From NCBI GenBank assembly GCA_024280885.1, contig JAJRPF010000037.1:1-60435 (forward strand): a stretch of 60,435 nt of DNA. The letters run 5' to 3'. The notes under the pieces were generated by a model, which saw nothing but the letters and a program-made list of their open reading frames with translations, did not search any database and was not told where the DNA came from. This DNA comes from Planctomycetota bacterium. Its GTDB lineage: Bacteria > Planctomycetota > JAJSAM01 > JAJVHW01. Below are positions 53,593 to 60,435 of this stretch, piece after piece. Numbering within the stretch: position 1 is the stretch's first letter; each line of letters starts with the position of its first letter. Both the position numbers and the translations under genes were made by a program.

Positions 53593-55302
53593 ATGCGCGA
53601 GGAGTTACGGAAGATCCTCATCGATCGCGACTTGCTGAGCGCTGAGCGCTTCGAGGAATGCGTTCAGGAAGAGGCACACACAGGCGAGTCCCTTGATCGC
53701 GTGCTATTGCAGAAGGGCTACCTGACCGAGCTCGACATGCTGAAAGCCTTCGGCGATTCGCTCGGGTTAGAGGTCATCGAGGGACTCGGCAAGGTGCACG
53801 TCCCCGATGAGTTCGTGAACCAGGTTCCCGTCCAATTCGCGCGCAGCTACAACGTCATCGCGCTCGACGCGAGTGATGGCGGACTCCGCGTCGCAACATG
53901 CTCGCCGTTCGAGACAAATGCGCTCGACGACTTAGCGACCATGCTCGGCGTCGAAGTCGAGCCCGTCCTCGCGTTGCGGATCGAGATCACGAATCTCATC
54001 AACCACGCCTACAAGCGGAAAGCGGACGTCGTCGACGAGGCGCTCGACAACCTCGACGAGGGCGATGTTGACGTTCTGACGGCAGAGATCGACGTCGCCG
54101 AGGACATCCTCGACGTCGCGAACAAGGCGCCGATCATCAAGCTGGTGAACATGATCATGTTCCAGGCATTGAAGATGCGCGCGTCAGACGTCCACCTGCA
54201 TCCCTACGAGGATCGGCTCCAGGTGCGCAACCGCATCGACGGCATTCTCTACGACATGGAGGCCATTCCGAAGCGCGTGCAGGATGCCGTGATCTCGCGC
54301 GTCAAGATCATGGGCAAGATGGACATCGCCGAGCGCCGGTTGCCGCAGGATGGTCGCGCGACCGTCAAGCTGGGCGAGGGCGAAGTGGACGTCCGCATCT
54401 CGACGGTGCCGACCAGCAACGGCGAGCGCATCGTCATGCGTCTGCTCGACATGACGGCGCGCGTCCTTGGCATGAGCGAACTGGGTCTCGAGGCCGACAA
54501 CCTCGCCATGTTGAACAAATTCGTACGCTTCACGCACGGCATCATCCTGGTGACCGGACCGACCGGTTCTGGCAAGACGACGACCCTCTACGCGGTCCTC
54601 CAGGAGATCAACTCCGCCGAGAAGAACTGCATCACGATTGAGGACCCGATCGAGTACCACCTCGACTCGATCAGCCAGATCCAGGTGAACAACAAGAAGG
54701 GCCTCACCTTCGCCACCGGATTGCGCTCGCTGATGCGCCAGGACCCCGACGTGATGATGGTCGGCGAGATCCGCGATGAAGAGACCGGCAAGATCGCCAC
54801 CCAGGCGGCGCTCACCGGTCACCTCGTCTTCTCGACACTGCACACGAACGACGCCGCGGGCGCGGTCGCGCGCATGCTCAATTTCGGCGTCGAACCGTAT
54901 CTCGTGGCCTCGTCCGTACTGGTCGTCATCGCGCAGCGCCTGGTGCGCCGGATCTGCGAGGAGTGCATCGAGACGTACACGCCGACCGGCTCCGACCTGC
55001 TGGAGCTGGAGGATATCGGACTGACGGTCGAGGACCTTCCCGGCGGTCAATTGACGCGCGGCACTGGTTGCGCGAATTGTTTTCAGACCGGCTACGTCGA
55101 TCGAACCGCGATCTACGAGATCCTGCCCGTCACGGAGCACGTCAAGGAACAAATCATGGAGCACGCGTCGGCGTCGGCAATCAAGCGCGCGTCGATCGAG
55201 CGCGGTTGCCGCACTCTCCGCATGGATGGCGCGCGCAAGGTCACGCTCGGCGAAACCACGGTGCAGGAGGTTCTGCGCGTGACCCAACTGGACATGCTGT
55301 AG
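53593..55302 (+). CDS. gspE: Type II secretion ATPase GspE
   Basis: This 569-residue cytoplasmic ATPase has an N-terminal T2SSE_N domain (EELRKILIDRDLLS...). The catalytic domain carries Walker A GPTGSGKTTTLYAVL, the Asp box (ITIEDPIEYHL), Walker B (DVMMVGEIRDEET) and the His box (ALTGHLVFSTLHTND). A zinc-binding CxxC pair (CEECIETY, GCANCFQTGY) is near the C-terminus, as is usual for GspE. It powers pseudopilus assembly through GspF. The start at 53593 comes 4 bases after the gspD stop. The gene is followed 10 bases later by gspF. Confidence 0.96.
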   Translation: MREELRKILIDRDLLSAERFEECVQEEAHTGESLDRVLLQKGYLTELDMLKAFGDSLGLEVIEGLGKVHVPDEFVNQVPVQFARSYNVIALDASDGGLRVATCSPFETNALDDLATMLGVEVEPVLALRIEITNLINHAYKRKADVVDEALDNLDEGDVDVLTAEIDVAEDILDVANKAPIIKLVNMIMFQALKMRASDVHLHPYEDRLQVRNRIDGILYDMEAIPKRVQDAVISRVKIMGKMDIAERRLPQDGRATVKLGEGEVDVRISTVPTSNGERIVMRLLDMTARVLGMSELGLEADNLAMLNKFVRFTHGIILVTGPTGSGKTTTLYAVLQEINSAEKNCITIEDPIEYHLDSISQIQVNNKKGLTFATGLRSLMRQDPDVMMVGEIRDEETGKIATQAALTGHLVFSTLHTNDAAGAVARMLNFGVEPYLVASSVLVVIAQRLVRRICEECIETYTPTGSDLLELEDIGLTVEDLPGGQLTRGTGCANCFQTGYVDRTAIYEILPVTEHVKEQIMEHASASAIKRASIERGCRTLRMDGARKVTLGETTVQEVLRVTQLDML

Positions 55303-55312
55303 GTCGCGCCCC

Positions 55313-56539
55313 ATGCCGGTCTATCAGTACAAGGGCTATGACAAGGGCGGCGCGCCGCGCTCGGGGATCGTTGATGCGGACTCCCCGAAAGAGGCCCGCG
55401 GCCAATTGCGCGCACTGCGCGTACACGTCACCGATCTCGACATCCTCGACACTCTGACGGTCTCGACGTCGCGCAACTATCTGCCGGCCTTCCTGCAGAA
55501 GCGGCATCGCGAAGAGGTCACGATGCTCACAAGGCAGCTCGCCACCATGTTGCGCTCGGGTATTCCGCTCGCATCGTGTGTCACGGCGCTCGTCGAGCAG
55601 GCGGGCCATCCCGATCTCGAAATCGTGCTGCGCGACGTGCGCGAGAAGGTCACGCAGGGCGCCGGTTTCGCCGACGCTCTCGCTCACCATCCGGGCTACT
55701 TCGACGAACTCTACGTCAACATGGTGAAGGCTGGCGAAGCGGCCGGAAACCTCGACGTGATCCTCGGGCGTCTCGCCGACTTCAACCAGAAGCAGGATCG
55801 GATGCGCGCCAAGATGACGGCGTCCATGGCGTATCCGGTCGTCTTGATCACGTTCGGCATCGTGGTCGTAATCGTCCTCATGACGTTCGTGGTGCCACGC
55901 ATCCTGAAACTGCTGAAGCGAGGCAGCGGCGGGGATCTCCCACTTGCGACAGAGATCCTGGTCAACTCGAGCAACTTCTTCGGTCAGTACTGGTGGCTCC
56001 TGCTGATGCTCGCAATCTCCGCCTACACCACGTTCAAGCTGGCGATGCGCAACGAGGAGTTCCGCTACCAGTGGGATCTCTTCCGGATGCGCATTCCGGT
56101 CGTCGGCGACCTCTTCAAGAAGATCAGCGTCTCGCGCTTCTGCGTGACGTTCTCGACGCTTCTGAAGAGCGGCATCCCGGCGCTCCAGGCGCTCACGATC
56201 GTGAAGGGCATCGTCGGCAACACGGTCATGGCACGCGTGGTCGAGGACATCCACGCCAAGATCATCGAGGGCGCCGACATCAGTGGCCCCGTCAAGAAGT
56301 CGGGCGTTTTCCCGCCTGTCGTCGGCTACATGATCGCCGTTGGCGAACAGGCGGGTACGCTCGAAGAGATGCTTGAGCGTGTGGCCGAGGCTTACGACGA
56401 CGAGATCGAGATCACCGCCCAGAAGGTGACATCGATGGTCGAGCCGGTGCTGATCATCTCGCTCGCGCTCGTGATCGGGTTCATCGTCATCGCAATTCTC
56501 CTGCCCATCCTGCAAATCGGACAGGCGGCGGGCGTCTAA
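55313..56539 (+). CDS. gspF: Type II secretion inner-membrane platform protein GspF
   Basis: This 408-residue protein has the GspF duplicated cytoplasmic domains (LATMLRSGIPLASC..., FCVTFSTLLKSGIPALQAL) and about three transmembrane helices, at roughly 180-200, 225-245 and 380-402. It anchors the pseudopilus machinery and couples GspE to pseudopilin assembly. The operon position between gspE and gspG is conventional. Length matches the family. Confidence 0.95.
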   Translation: MPVYQYKGYDKGGAPRSGIVDADSPKEARGQLRALRVHVTDLDILDTLTVSTSRNYLPAFLQKRHREEVTMLTRQLATMLRSGIPLASCVTALVEQAGHPDLEIVLRDVREKVTQGAGFADALAHHPGYFDELYVNMVKAGEAAGNLDVILGRLADFNQKQDRMRAKMTASMAYPVVLITFGIVVVIVLMTFVVPRILKLLKRGSGGDLPLATEILVNSSNFFGQYWWLLLMLAISAYTTFKLAMRNEEFRYQWDLFRMRIPVVGDLFKKISVSRFCVTFSTLLKSGIPALQALTIVKGIVGNTVMARVVEDIHAKIIEGADISGPVKKSGVFPPVVGYMIAVGEQAGTLEEMLERVAEAYDDEIEITAQKVTSMVEPVLIISLALVIGFIVIAILLPILQIGQAAGV

Positions 56540-56618
56540 GGAAGAGGCGGCGCGAACGGCGCTCCGCAGAACCGCGGGCAGGCAGGCCGAAAGGCCGCCG
56601 CCACGCAGGAGGAACGAC

Positions 56619-57146
56619 ATGCAACAACCAGCCCCGCAACAACCAGCCCCGCAACAACCAGCCCCGTGCAACACACGCACACGCAGAACACGCCCGATGG
56701 GCAACCCACTCCCCATGAGGGGCACGCGGCGGACATCGCGCGAGCGCGGCTTCTCGCTGATCGAACTGATGGTCGTGATCACGATCATCGGTCTGCTCAG
56801 CGGAATCGTGGGAGTGAACGTCTACCAGTACATGAAGACGGCGACCATCTCGACCACCAAGAGTCAGATCATCATCATCGAGAATGCGATCGAGGCATTC
56901 CGAACGACGAACCGCCGTCTGCCGGACTCGCTCGACGAACTCATCGGCAACGAAGACGAATCGTTCCTGAACAGCGAAGAGCTCCCGACCGACGCTTGGA
57001 ACGAGGAGTTCATCTACGAAAAGACCGGCAGTCGCACATACAACTTGATCTCACTCGGCGCCGACATGGCCGAAGGCGGAGATGGCGAGGACGCCGACAT
57101 CGATCGCAAGGCCGCCCACCGCAAGAACGACTCGAGACGACAGTAG
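56619..57146 (+). CDS. gspG: Major pseudopilin GspG with unusually long repeat-bearing leader
   Basis: This is a 175-residue pre-pseudopilin. GGAGG lies six bases upstream of the ATG at 56619. The prepilin-peptidase site is G44|F45 in RERGFSLIELMVVITI, with Glu at +5 of the mature protein. The mature C-terminus has DAWNEEFIYE followed by the Asp-rich GADMAEGGDGEDADI loop that binds calcium in GspG. The leader of 44 residues is much longer than the usual 6-25 and contains three tandem copies of Gln-Gln-Pro-Ala-Pro, encoded by a perfect 15-bp repeat. Later ATGs at 56697 and 56715 would shorten it, but the best ribosome site supports 56619. Confidence 0.93.
   Translation: MQQPAPQQPAPQQPAPCNTRTRRTRPMGNPLPMRGTRRTSRERGFSLIELMVVITIIGLLSGIVGVNVYQYMKTATISTTKSQIIIIENAIEAFRTTNRRLPDSLDELIGNEDESFLNSEELPTDAWNEEFIYEKTGSRTYNLISLGADMAEGGDGEDADIDRKAAHRKNDSRRQ
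56622..56666. repeat. Three perfect 15-bp tandem repeats in the gspG leader
   Basis: CAACAACCAGCCCCG occurs three times without a break directly after the gspG start codon, each unit encoding Gln-Gln-Pro-Ala-Pro. Confidence 0.95.
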
Positions 57147-57153
57147 CGTCGCC

Positions 57154-57732
57154 GTGACGGAGTGGCATTCCGGCCGACGTAGAGCGAACGGGTTCACGTT
57201 CATCGAGATGATGGTCGTGATCTTCGTGCTGAGTCTGACGGCCGCACTAGTCGTCTCGAACCTCGACGGCATCACGGCCCGCACGACGCTCTCGTCCACC
57301 GGGCACAACCTCGGCAACCGGCTGATGTTCCTGCGCGACATCGCGATCGTGCAGGGGCGCGAGATGACGCTCGAGGTGAACTTCGACGAACAGGGTTGGC
57401 GCTGGATCGATCGCCCCGGAGCGACCGAGGTTCCTGACGAGCGTGATCGCGAGGACGAGACGTTCTACGGCAACTACATCGAGCTTCCCGACGGCGTGAT
57501 CCTCGACGAGATCGCATTCGGGCGCAACGAGACCGAGTCCAGCGACGTATACGAATTGACGTTCAGCGAGACCGGCGAACTCTTCCCGTCCGGGTTCGTC
57601 CTCTACCTCCGGCACGAGGCGCTTCCCGAGAACGATGGACTCTCGGTCGAGATCAGCGGGCTGACGGGGATCGTCTCGTATCACCGCGGCCGCATCGACG
57701 CTGAAGAAGTGCGTCCGGAGTCCGATTTCTGA
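57154..57732 (+). CDS. gspH: Pseudopilin GspH
   Basis: This 192-residue pre-pseudopilin is read from a GTG at 57154, giving a 13-residue leader and the cleavage site G|FTFIEMMVVIFVLSL, with Glu at +5. The mature part is mostly beta-rich and acidic. An ATG at 57082 inside gspG would give an implausibly long leader. The gene follows gspG after 7 bases and its stop overlaps the gspI start. GspH is a minor pseudopilin in the secretion tip or stalk. Confidence 0.85.
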   Translation: MTEWHSGRRRANGFTFIEMMVVIFVLSLTAALVVSNLDGITARTTLSSTGHNLGNRLMFLRDIAIVQGREMTLEVNFDEQGWRWIDRPGATEVPDERDREDETFYGNYIELPDGVILDEIAFGRNETESSDVYELTFSETGELFPSGFVLYLRHEALPENDGLSVEISGLTGIVSYHRGRIDAEEVRPESDF

Positions 57733-58379
57733 TGCGCGGACGACCGCCCCACCGACTGCACGACGCCGGCGGTTTCACACTGCTTGAGTTGATCGCAGCG
57801 ATCACCATCTTCGGCTTCATGTCGGTGATGGCACTCGTCTCGATGCAGAACTCCACGGACCAGGCTTTGGACTCTGTTCGCGCACGCGAACTCCGCCTTC
57901 TCGCAGAGCGCAAGATGGGCGAGATTCAGGTCTTCGAGGCCGAGTTCGACGAGATCTTGGACAACAGGAACTTCGACTCCTACGGCGACGAACTCTATGA
58001 CGGCTGGGAGTGGAGCCTCTTCATCCGCGACGTCGTCATCTTCGGCACGACGAACGACGAGGCGGCCGAATACCTCTTCGGCGCTCCCGCCAACAACGAC
58101 GACGAGAACACCGACCCGGCCGGCACCGATCCCAATGCGAACGGAGACCAGGAGCAAGAGGGCGAAACGCAGTACCTGCGCGAACTCACGTTGACGGTCA
58201 CGGCACCCCGCGAAGACGGCGGCGGCGGCGGGAGCGACTCCGTAACGATCGTGACGTTCGTACCGCTGGTCGAGAGCGGGCCCGCGGGAAGCGGCGGCGG
58301 AGCAACCGGAGGAGCCGGAGGCGGCGCCGGGAACAACGGCAACAGCAACGGTAACAATGGCGGGACGGGGGGCAATTGA
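57732..58379 (+). CDS. gspI: Pseudopilin GspI with Gly/Asn-rich tail
   Basis: This 215-residue protein has a 14-residue leader and the site G|FTLLELIAAITIFGF with Glu at +5. The first part is a normal minor pseudopilin with a long helix (RARELRLLAERKMGEIQ). The region from about residue 155 contains repeated acidic and Gly-rich segments, and the last 35 residues are nearly all Gly, Asn and Ser, which is not usual for GspI. Start and stop overlap the neighbours by one base (TGATG type), so translation is coupled. It should sit in the tip complex with GspJ and GspK. Confidence 0.88.
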   Translation: MRGRPPHRLHDAGGFTLLELIAAITIFGFMSVMALVSMQNSTDQALDSVRARELRLLAERKMGEIQVFEAEFDEILDNRNFDSYGDELYDGWEWSLFIRDVVIFGTTNDEAAEYLFGAPANNDDENTDPAGTDPNANGDQEQEGETQYLRELTLTVTAPREDGGGGGSDSVTIVTFVPLVESGPAGSGGGATGGAGGGAGNNGNSNGNNGGTGGN

Positions 58380-59194
58380 TGCACCGGGCACTCCGTTCGC
58401 GCGTCGCTGAGCGAGGCCTCACGGTCCTCGAAGTGTTGATGGCGTCGGCGATCCTGTTGTGGTTTCTGGGGTCCGTGTTCGGTCTCGTGTGGTCGCTGGC
58501 CGACCGCCGGAACGCGCTCGAATTCCAGACCGCTCCCTACGGCATCGGCCCGCCCGTCCTCGCCCTGGTCTGCGAGGATCTGCGCCACGCGTTGGTCGAA
58601 CCCTACGAAGACTTCGACGCGTTCAAGGCCGAAGGCGACACGATGGGAGGCGAGGATACGACGAAGCTCGATTTCGTCACCGTCGTGCCGTCCCGCAGCA
58701 AGGTCCGCGTTGACAACGAATGGGTTCTCTCCGCTGTCTGCGAAGTCGGATATCGCATGCGCCGTAGCGAGACGGCCGACGGCCTCTTCGCGCTCTATCG
58801 CCGCGAAGACTTCGGCGTAGACGACAAGCCCCTCGAAGGCGGCAAATACTACAAGCTCTGCGACCGCGTGGCAGAGTTCCGGATCGACTTCTTCGAGGAC
58901 GATCCCGGCCAACCGGATTCCGACGACGCCGACGGCGAACTTGAGTGGGACGCGGAGGACAAGAAGGGCCTCCCCTACGCATGCCGCGTGACGCTCGTCG
59001 TGATGCCCCCTGTGGAAGTCGACGATCGCGGGGATCCCGTGCGCGATGTGGCCCCACTCGTGTTCGTGCGCTACGTGAACTTCGTCCAGCGCTTCGACGT
59101 CGCCCCCGAGGGCGGCGGAAACGGCGGCAGCGGAGGCGGGAACGCCCCGGGCGGAAGCACCGGCGGCGCGAACAACAACCCCGGCGGTCGGTAG
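58379..59194 (+). CDS. gspJ: Pseudopilin GspJ with Gly-rich tail
   Basis: This 271-residue protein has a 13-residue leader and a prepilin cleavage site G|LTVLEVLMASAIL, with Leu in place of Phe and Glu at +5. The mature protein has the long beta-rich domain of GspJ. Its last 30 residues are dominated by Gly, Asn, Pro and Ser, like the tail of GspI. It overlaps the gspI stop by one base. No gspK, gspL, gspM or gspC gene is visible in the window, and the remaining 1.24 kb contains no gene. Confidence 0.85.
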   Translation: MHRALRSRVAERGLTVLEVLMASAILLWFLGSVFGLVWSLADRRNALEFQTAPYGIGPPVLALVCEDLRHALVEPYEDFDAFKAEGDTMGGEDTTKLDFVTVVPSRSKVRVDNEWVLSAVCEVGYRMRRSETADGLFALYRREDFGVDDKPLEGGKYYKLCDRVAEFRIDFFEDDPGQPDSDDADGELEWDAEDKKGLPYACRVTLVVMPPVEVDDRGDPVRDVAPLVFVRYVNFVQRFDVAPEGGGNGGSGGGNAPGGSTGGANNNPGGR

Positions 59195-59382
59195 AGGGGC
59201 CGCAGGGTGGGACTGGGCAGCAGCTCGGGACGGGTGGATCACGCGTCGTCGGGGCGTCGAGCTACCGTGCGCCAGCGCGGTTGATCAGGGAACTGGAGAG
59301 CCAGCACGGAGAGTCCGGCGGATGGGAATGGATGCGCGGATGGGTATGGGAGACCTGGGCGGATCGCGACTCGTCGAGGGGG

Positions 59383-59486
59383 CGAAATACCGTGCCAGGC
59401 TCAGATTTTTCGGCGCGGCCGCCCGGGTTGGCGAGGGCGAGACTCGTCGCCGCCCCGAGAAAATTGAGCCAGGCACGCGATTTCGA
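59383..59486. repeat. Large imperfect inverted repeat
   Basis: The arms at about 59383-59418 and 59452-59486 are complementary over roughly 35 bases with about five differences. Shared segments include CGAAAT, CGTGCC and GGCTCA. The core GTGCCAGGCTCA/TGAGCCAGGCAC resembles REP-like palindromes seen in many genomes (inference). Flanking direct copies (about 59271-59325 and 59491-59545) share CGGTTGATC and GGAGAG blocks. Confidence 0.6.
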
Positions 59487-60045
59487 CGCCGCGCACCCAC
59501 TCGGTTGATCGGGGAGTTGGAGATCCGGAGCGGAGAGAACGGCGAGACCGGGGGAGACGATCCACCACACACCGTCCGCCCTCGCACGTTGCTCCGGGTC
59601 CCCGGTCAGCGGCGCTCAAGGGCGTGGACAGCCGAAGTCAGGTGTCGCGCCGATGCCCGGGTACCCTCCGAAGAGCCACGCACATCGAAGGCAACCGAAG
59701 CCCCCTCGATCGATCAGGACCGGAAACGGCCACCGAGGTGGCAACGGGCAGAGCAGCAAGTCCGCCGAGAGCGCTGCGCCGCAGGCCCACCGAGGCAAGG
59801 GCCCCACCCCCACCAGAACACTCGAAACGCGAGCGCTCGCGGTGAGGTGAAGGGAGAGGATTCCGCCTGCGAAACCCGCTCTCGCGACGCGCGCCCTCAC
59901 GCGTCGAACTCACACGCCACTGCGCGGTCACGAACACCGAGCGCGGCCCCAGTTGAAGCAGCCGGAGCAGCGACCGAAACCGAACATGCGAGCGCGAGCG
60001 AGCGGGGAGCCGGAGGCGACCCAAACGAGATACAGCGAGTGGCGG

Positions 60046-60066
60046 GCCGTGAGCTCCGCTCACGGC
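60046..60066. other. Hairpin closing repeat copy 1
   Basis: CCGTGAGC and GCTCACGG pair around a TCC loop (8-bp stem). The same hairpin, extended to 11 bp, recurs at 60411-60435. Confidence 0.7.
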
Positions 60067-60283
60067 ATGACACTCGCGGTGAGGTGAAGGGAGGGGATTC
60101 CGCCTGCGAAACCCGCTCTCGCGACGTGCGTACTACTGAATCGCGGGCTCGAACCAACGCGCGGTCACGAACCCCAACCGCCGCCCCGGTTGAAGCAGCC
60201 GGAGCCGCGACCGAAACCGAACATGCGAGCGCGAGCGAGCGGGGAGCCGGAGGCGACCCAAACGAGATACAGCGAGTGGCGGG

Positions 60284-60303
60284 CTGTGTGCGAAGCACGC
60301 AGC
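60284..60303. other. Hairpin closing repeat copy 2
   Basis: CTGTGTGC and GCACGCAG pair around a GAA loop, with one G-T pair. The stem length and loop size match copy 1 although the stem bases differ. Confidence 0.7.
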
Positions 60304-60315
60304 ATGACGCGCGCA

Positions 60316-60377
60316 GTCGGAGCCGCGACCGAAGCCGAACACCCGAGCGGAGCGAGGCGTGCCGACGGAGTCGGCAC
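60316..60377. repeat. Truncated third repeat copy with hairpin
   Basis: About 26 bases match block B (CGGAGCCGCGACCGAA and CCGAACA), then the sequence diverges and ends in GTGCCGAC-GGA-GTCGGCAC, another 8-bp stem with a 3-base loop. Confidence 0.65.
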
Positions 60378-60410
60378 AAACAACAAAGAGCTCGGTCCGC
60401 TCTGACAGGC

Positions 60411-60435
60411 ATCCCGTGAGCTCCGCTCACGGGAT
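60411..60435. other. Perfect hairpin at the right edge
   Basis: An 11-bp stem around a TCC loop ends exactly at the window edge. Its inner 8 bp are identical to the hairpin of repeat copy 1, so the repeat family probably continues beyond the window. Confidence 0.75.

Larger units (their letters stand above)
59836..60309. repeat. 237-bp tandem repeat, two copies
   Basis: Copy 1 is 59836-60072 and copy 2 is 60073-60309. Block A (first 54 bases) differs at one position. Block B (94 bases from 59953 and from 60190) differs at one position. The 32 bases at 59890-59921 and their counterpart are almost unrelated. Each copy ends in a hairpin with an 8-bp stem and 3-base loop, but different stem sequence. 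A truncated third copy starts at about 60316. Confidence 0.85.
59195..60435. other. Gene-free, repeat- and hairpin-rich region
   Basis: Long open frames exist on both strands, but they are repetitive, strongly biased in composition and lack ribosome sites, so I regard them as non-coding. The left part (59256-59560) has two direct copies of a GGTTGATC-type segment around a large imperfect hairpin. The right part has 237-bp tandem repeats and several short hairpins. If the gsp operon continues to gspK, it is not on this side. Confidence 0.75.

Noticed and set aside
60140..60170. A tRNA T-arm-like GTTCGA segment on the minus strand
   Set aside because: The flanking bases do not form the T stem, and no acceptor or anticodon stem could be found.
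59836..60309. Interpretation of the 237-bp repeats as a CRISPR array
   Set aside because: The units are far too long, there are only two copies with internal variability, and no cas gene is present.
59322..60419. A 365-codon frame (and antisense frames) across the right-hand repeats
   Set aside because: Its translation repeats with the DNA repeat, is strongly biased toward Arg, Ala and Glu, and no ribosome site precedes it.

Overview
The window is high-GC DNA that is dense in genes on both strands. It carries no rRNA, tRNA or CRISPR array that I could find. The gene content points to a member of the Planctomycetota (inference; no marker phylogeny was possible). Supporting signs are ECF sigma factors fused to large extracytoplasmic regions, several carboxypeptidase-regulatory-like (CarboxypepD_reg) surface proteins, HEAT-repeat secreted proteins, a squalene-oxidase-like repeat protein without the cyclase motif, SGNH-like and gluzincin-like secreted proteins, and a bacterial type II secretion operon.

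Layout. Positions 1-4729 (minus strand): possible start of a truncated gene, a YceK-like lipoprotein, a membrane-tethered sigma factor, and an AraC-MGMT DNA repair regulator. Positions 4834-13073 (plus): squalene-oxidase-repeat protein, SGNH-like membrane protein, small coiled-coil protein, inositol-monophosphatase-like enzyme, EF-hand protein, and an orphan NqrB/RnfD-like membrane protein. Positions 13302-19989 (minus): small membrane protein, second membrane-tethered sigma factor, HEAT protein, FKBP lipoprotein. Positions 20309-34058 (plus, with one minus gene): HEAT lipoprotein, SRPBCC protein, lipoprotein, CarboxypepD_reg protein coupled to a putative metallopeptidase, a BudA-like lipoprotein (minus), a truncated SWIM gene, another CarboxypepD_reg protein, and an AAA/DUF4143 ATPase bracketed by inverted repeats. 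Positions 34336-42312 (minus): 1033-residue CarboxypepD_reg lipoprotein, IS91-like remnant, dnaK, and an NtrC-type regulator with its soluble kinase. Positions 42436-43527 (plus): TsaC/Sua5-phosphatase fusion. Positions 43579-50824 (minus): two overlapping surface-protein genes, rpiB and rpsU. Positions 51159-59194 (plus): gspD-E-F-G-H-I-J, tightly packed. Positions 59195-60435: a gene-free, hairpin-rich repeat region.

How the parts may work together. The gsp operon encodes the secretin, ATPase, platform protein and pseudopilins for export across an outer membrane. That fits the many proteins here with signal peptides or lipoboxes. The two sigma factors each carry sigma2 and sigma4, one membrane span and a long extracytoplasmic region of the same fold class as the nearby surface proteins. 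No separate anti-sigma gene lies beside either. A built-in sensor is therefore a reasonable hypothesis.

The most interesting structure is at the right edge. A 237-bp unit is present in two tandem copies whose conserved blocks differ at only a few positions, while a 32-bp internal segment is almost unrelated between copies. Each unit closes with a hairpin of the same geometry (8-bp stem, 3-base loop) but different sequence. Other intergenic repeats, short in-frame 15-bp tandem repeats and the palindromes around the AAA ATPase gene are reported separately.
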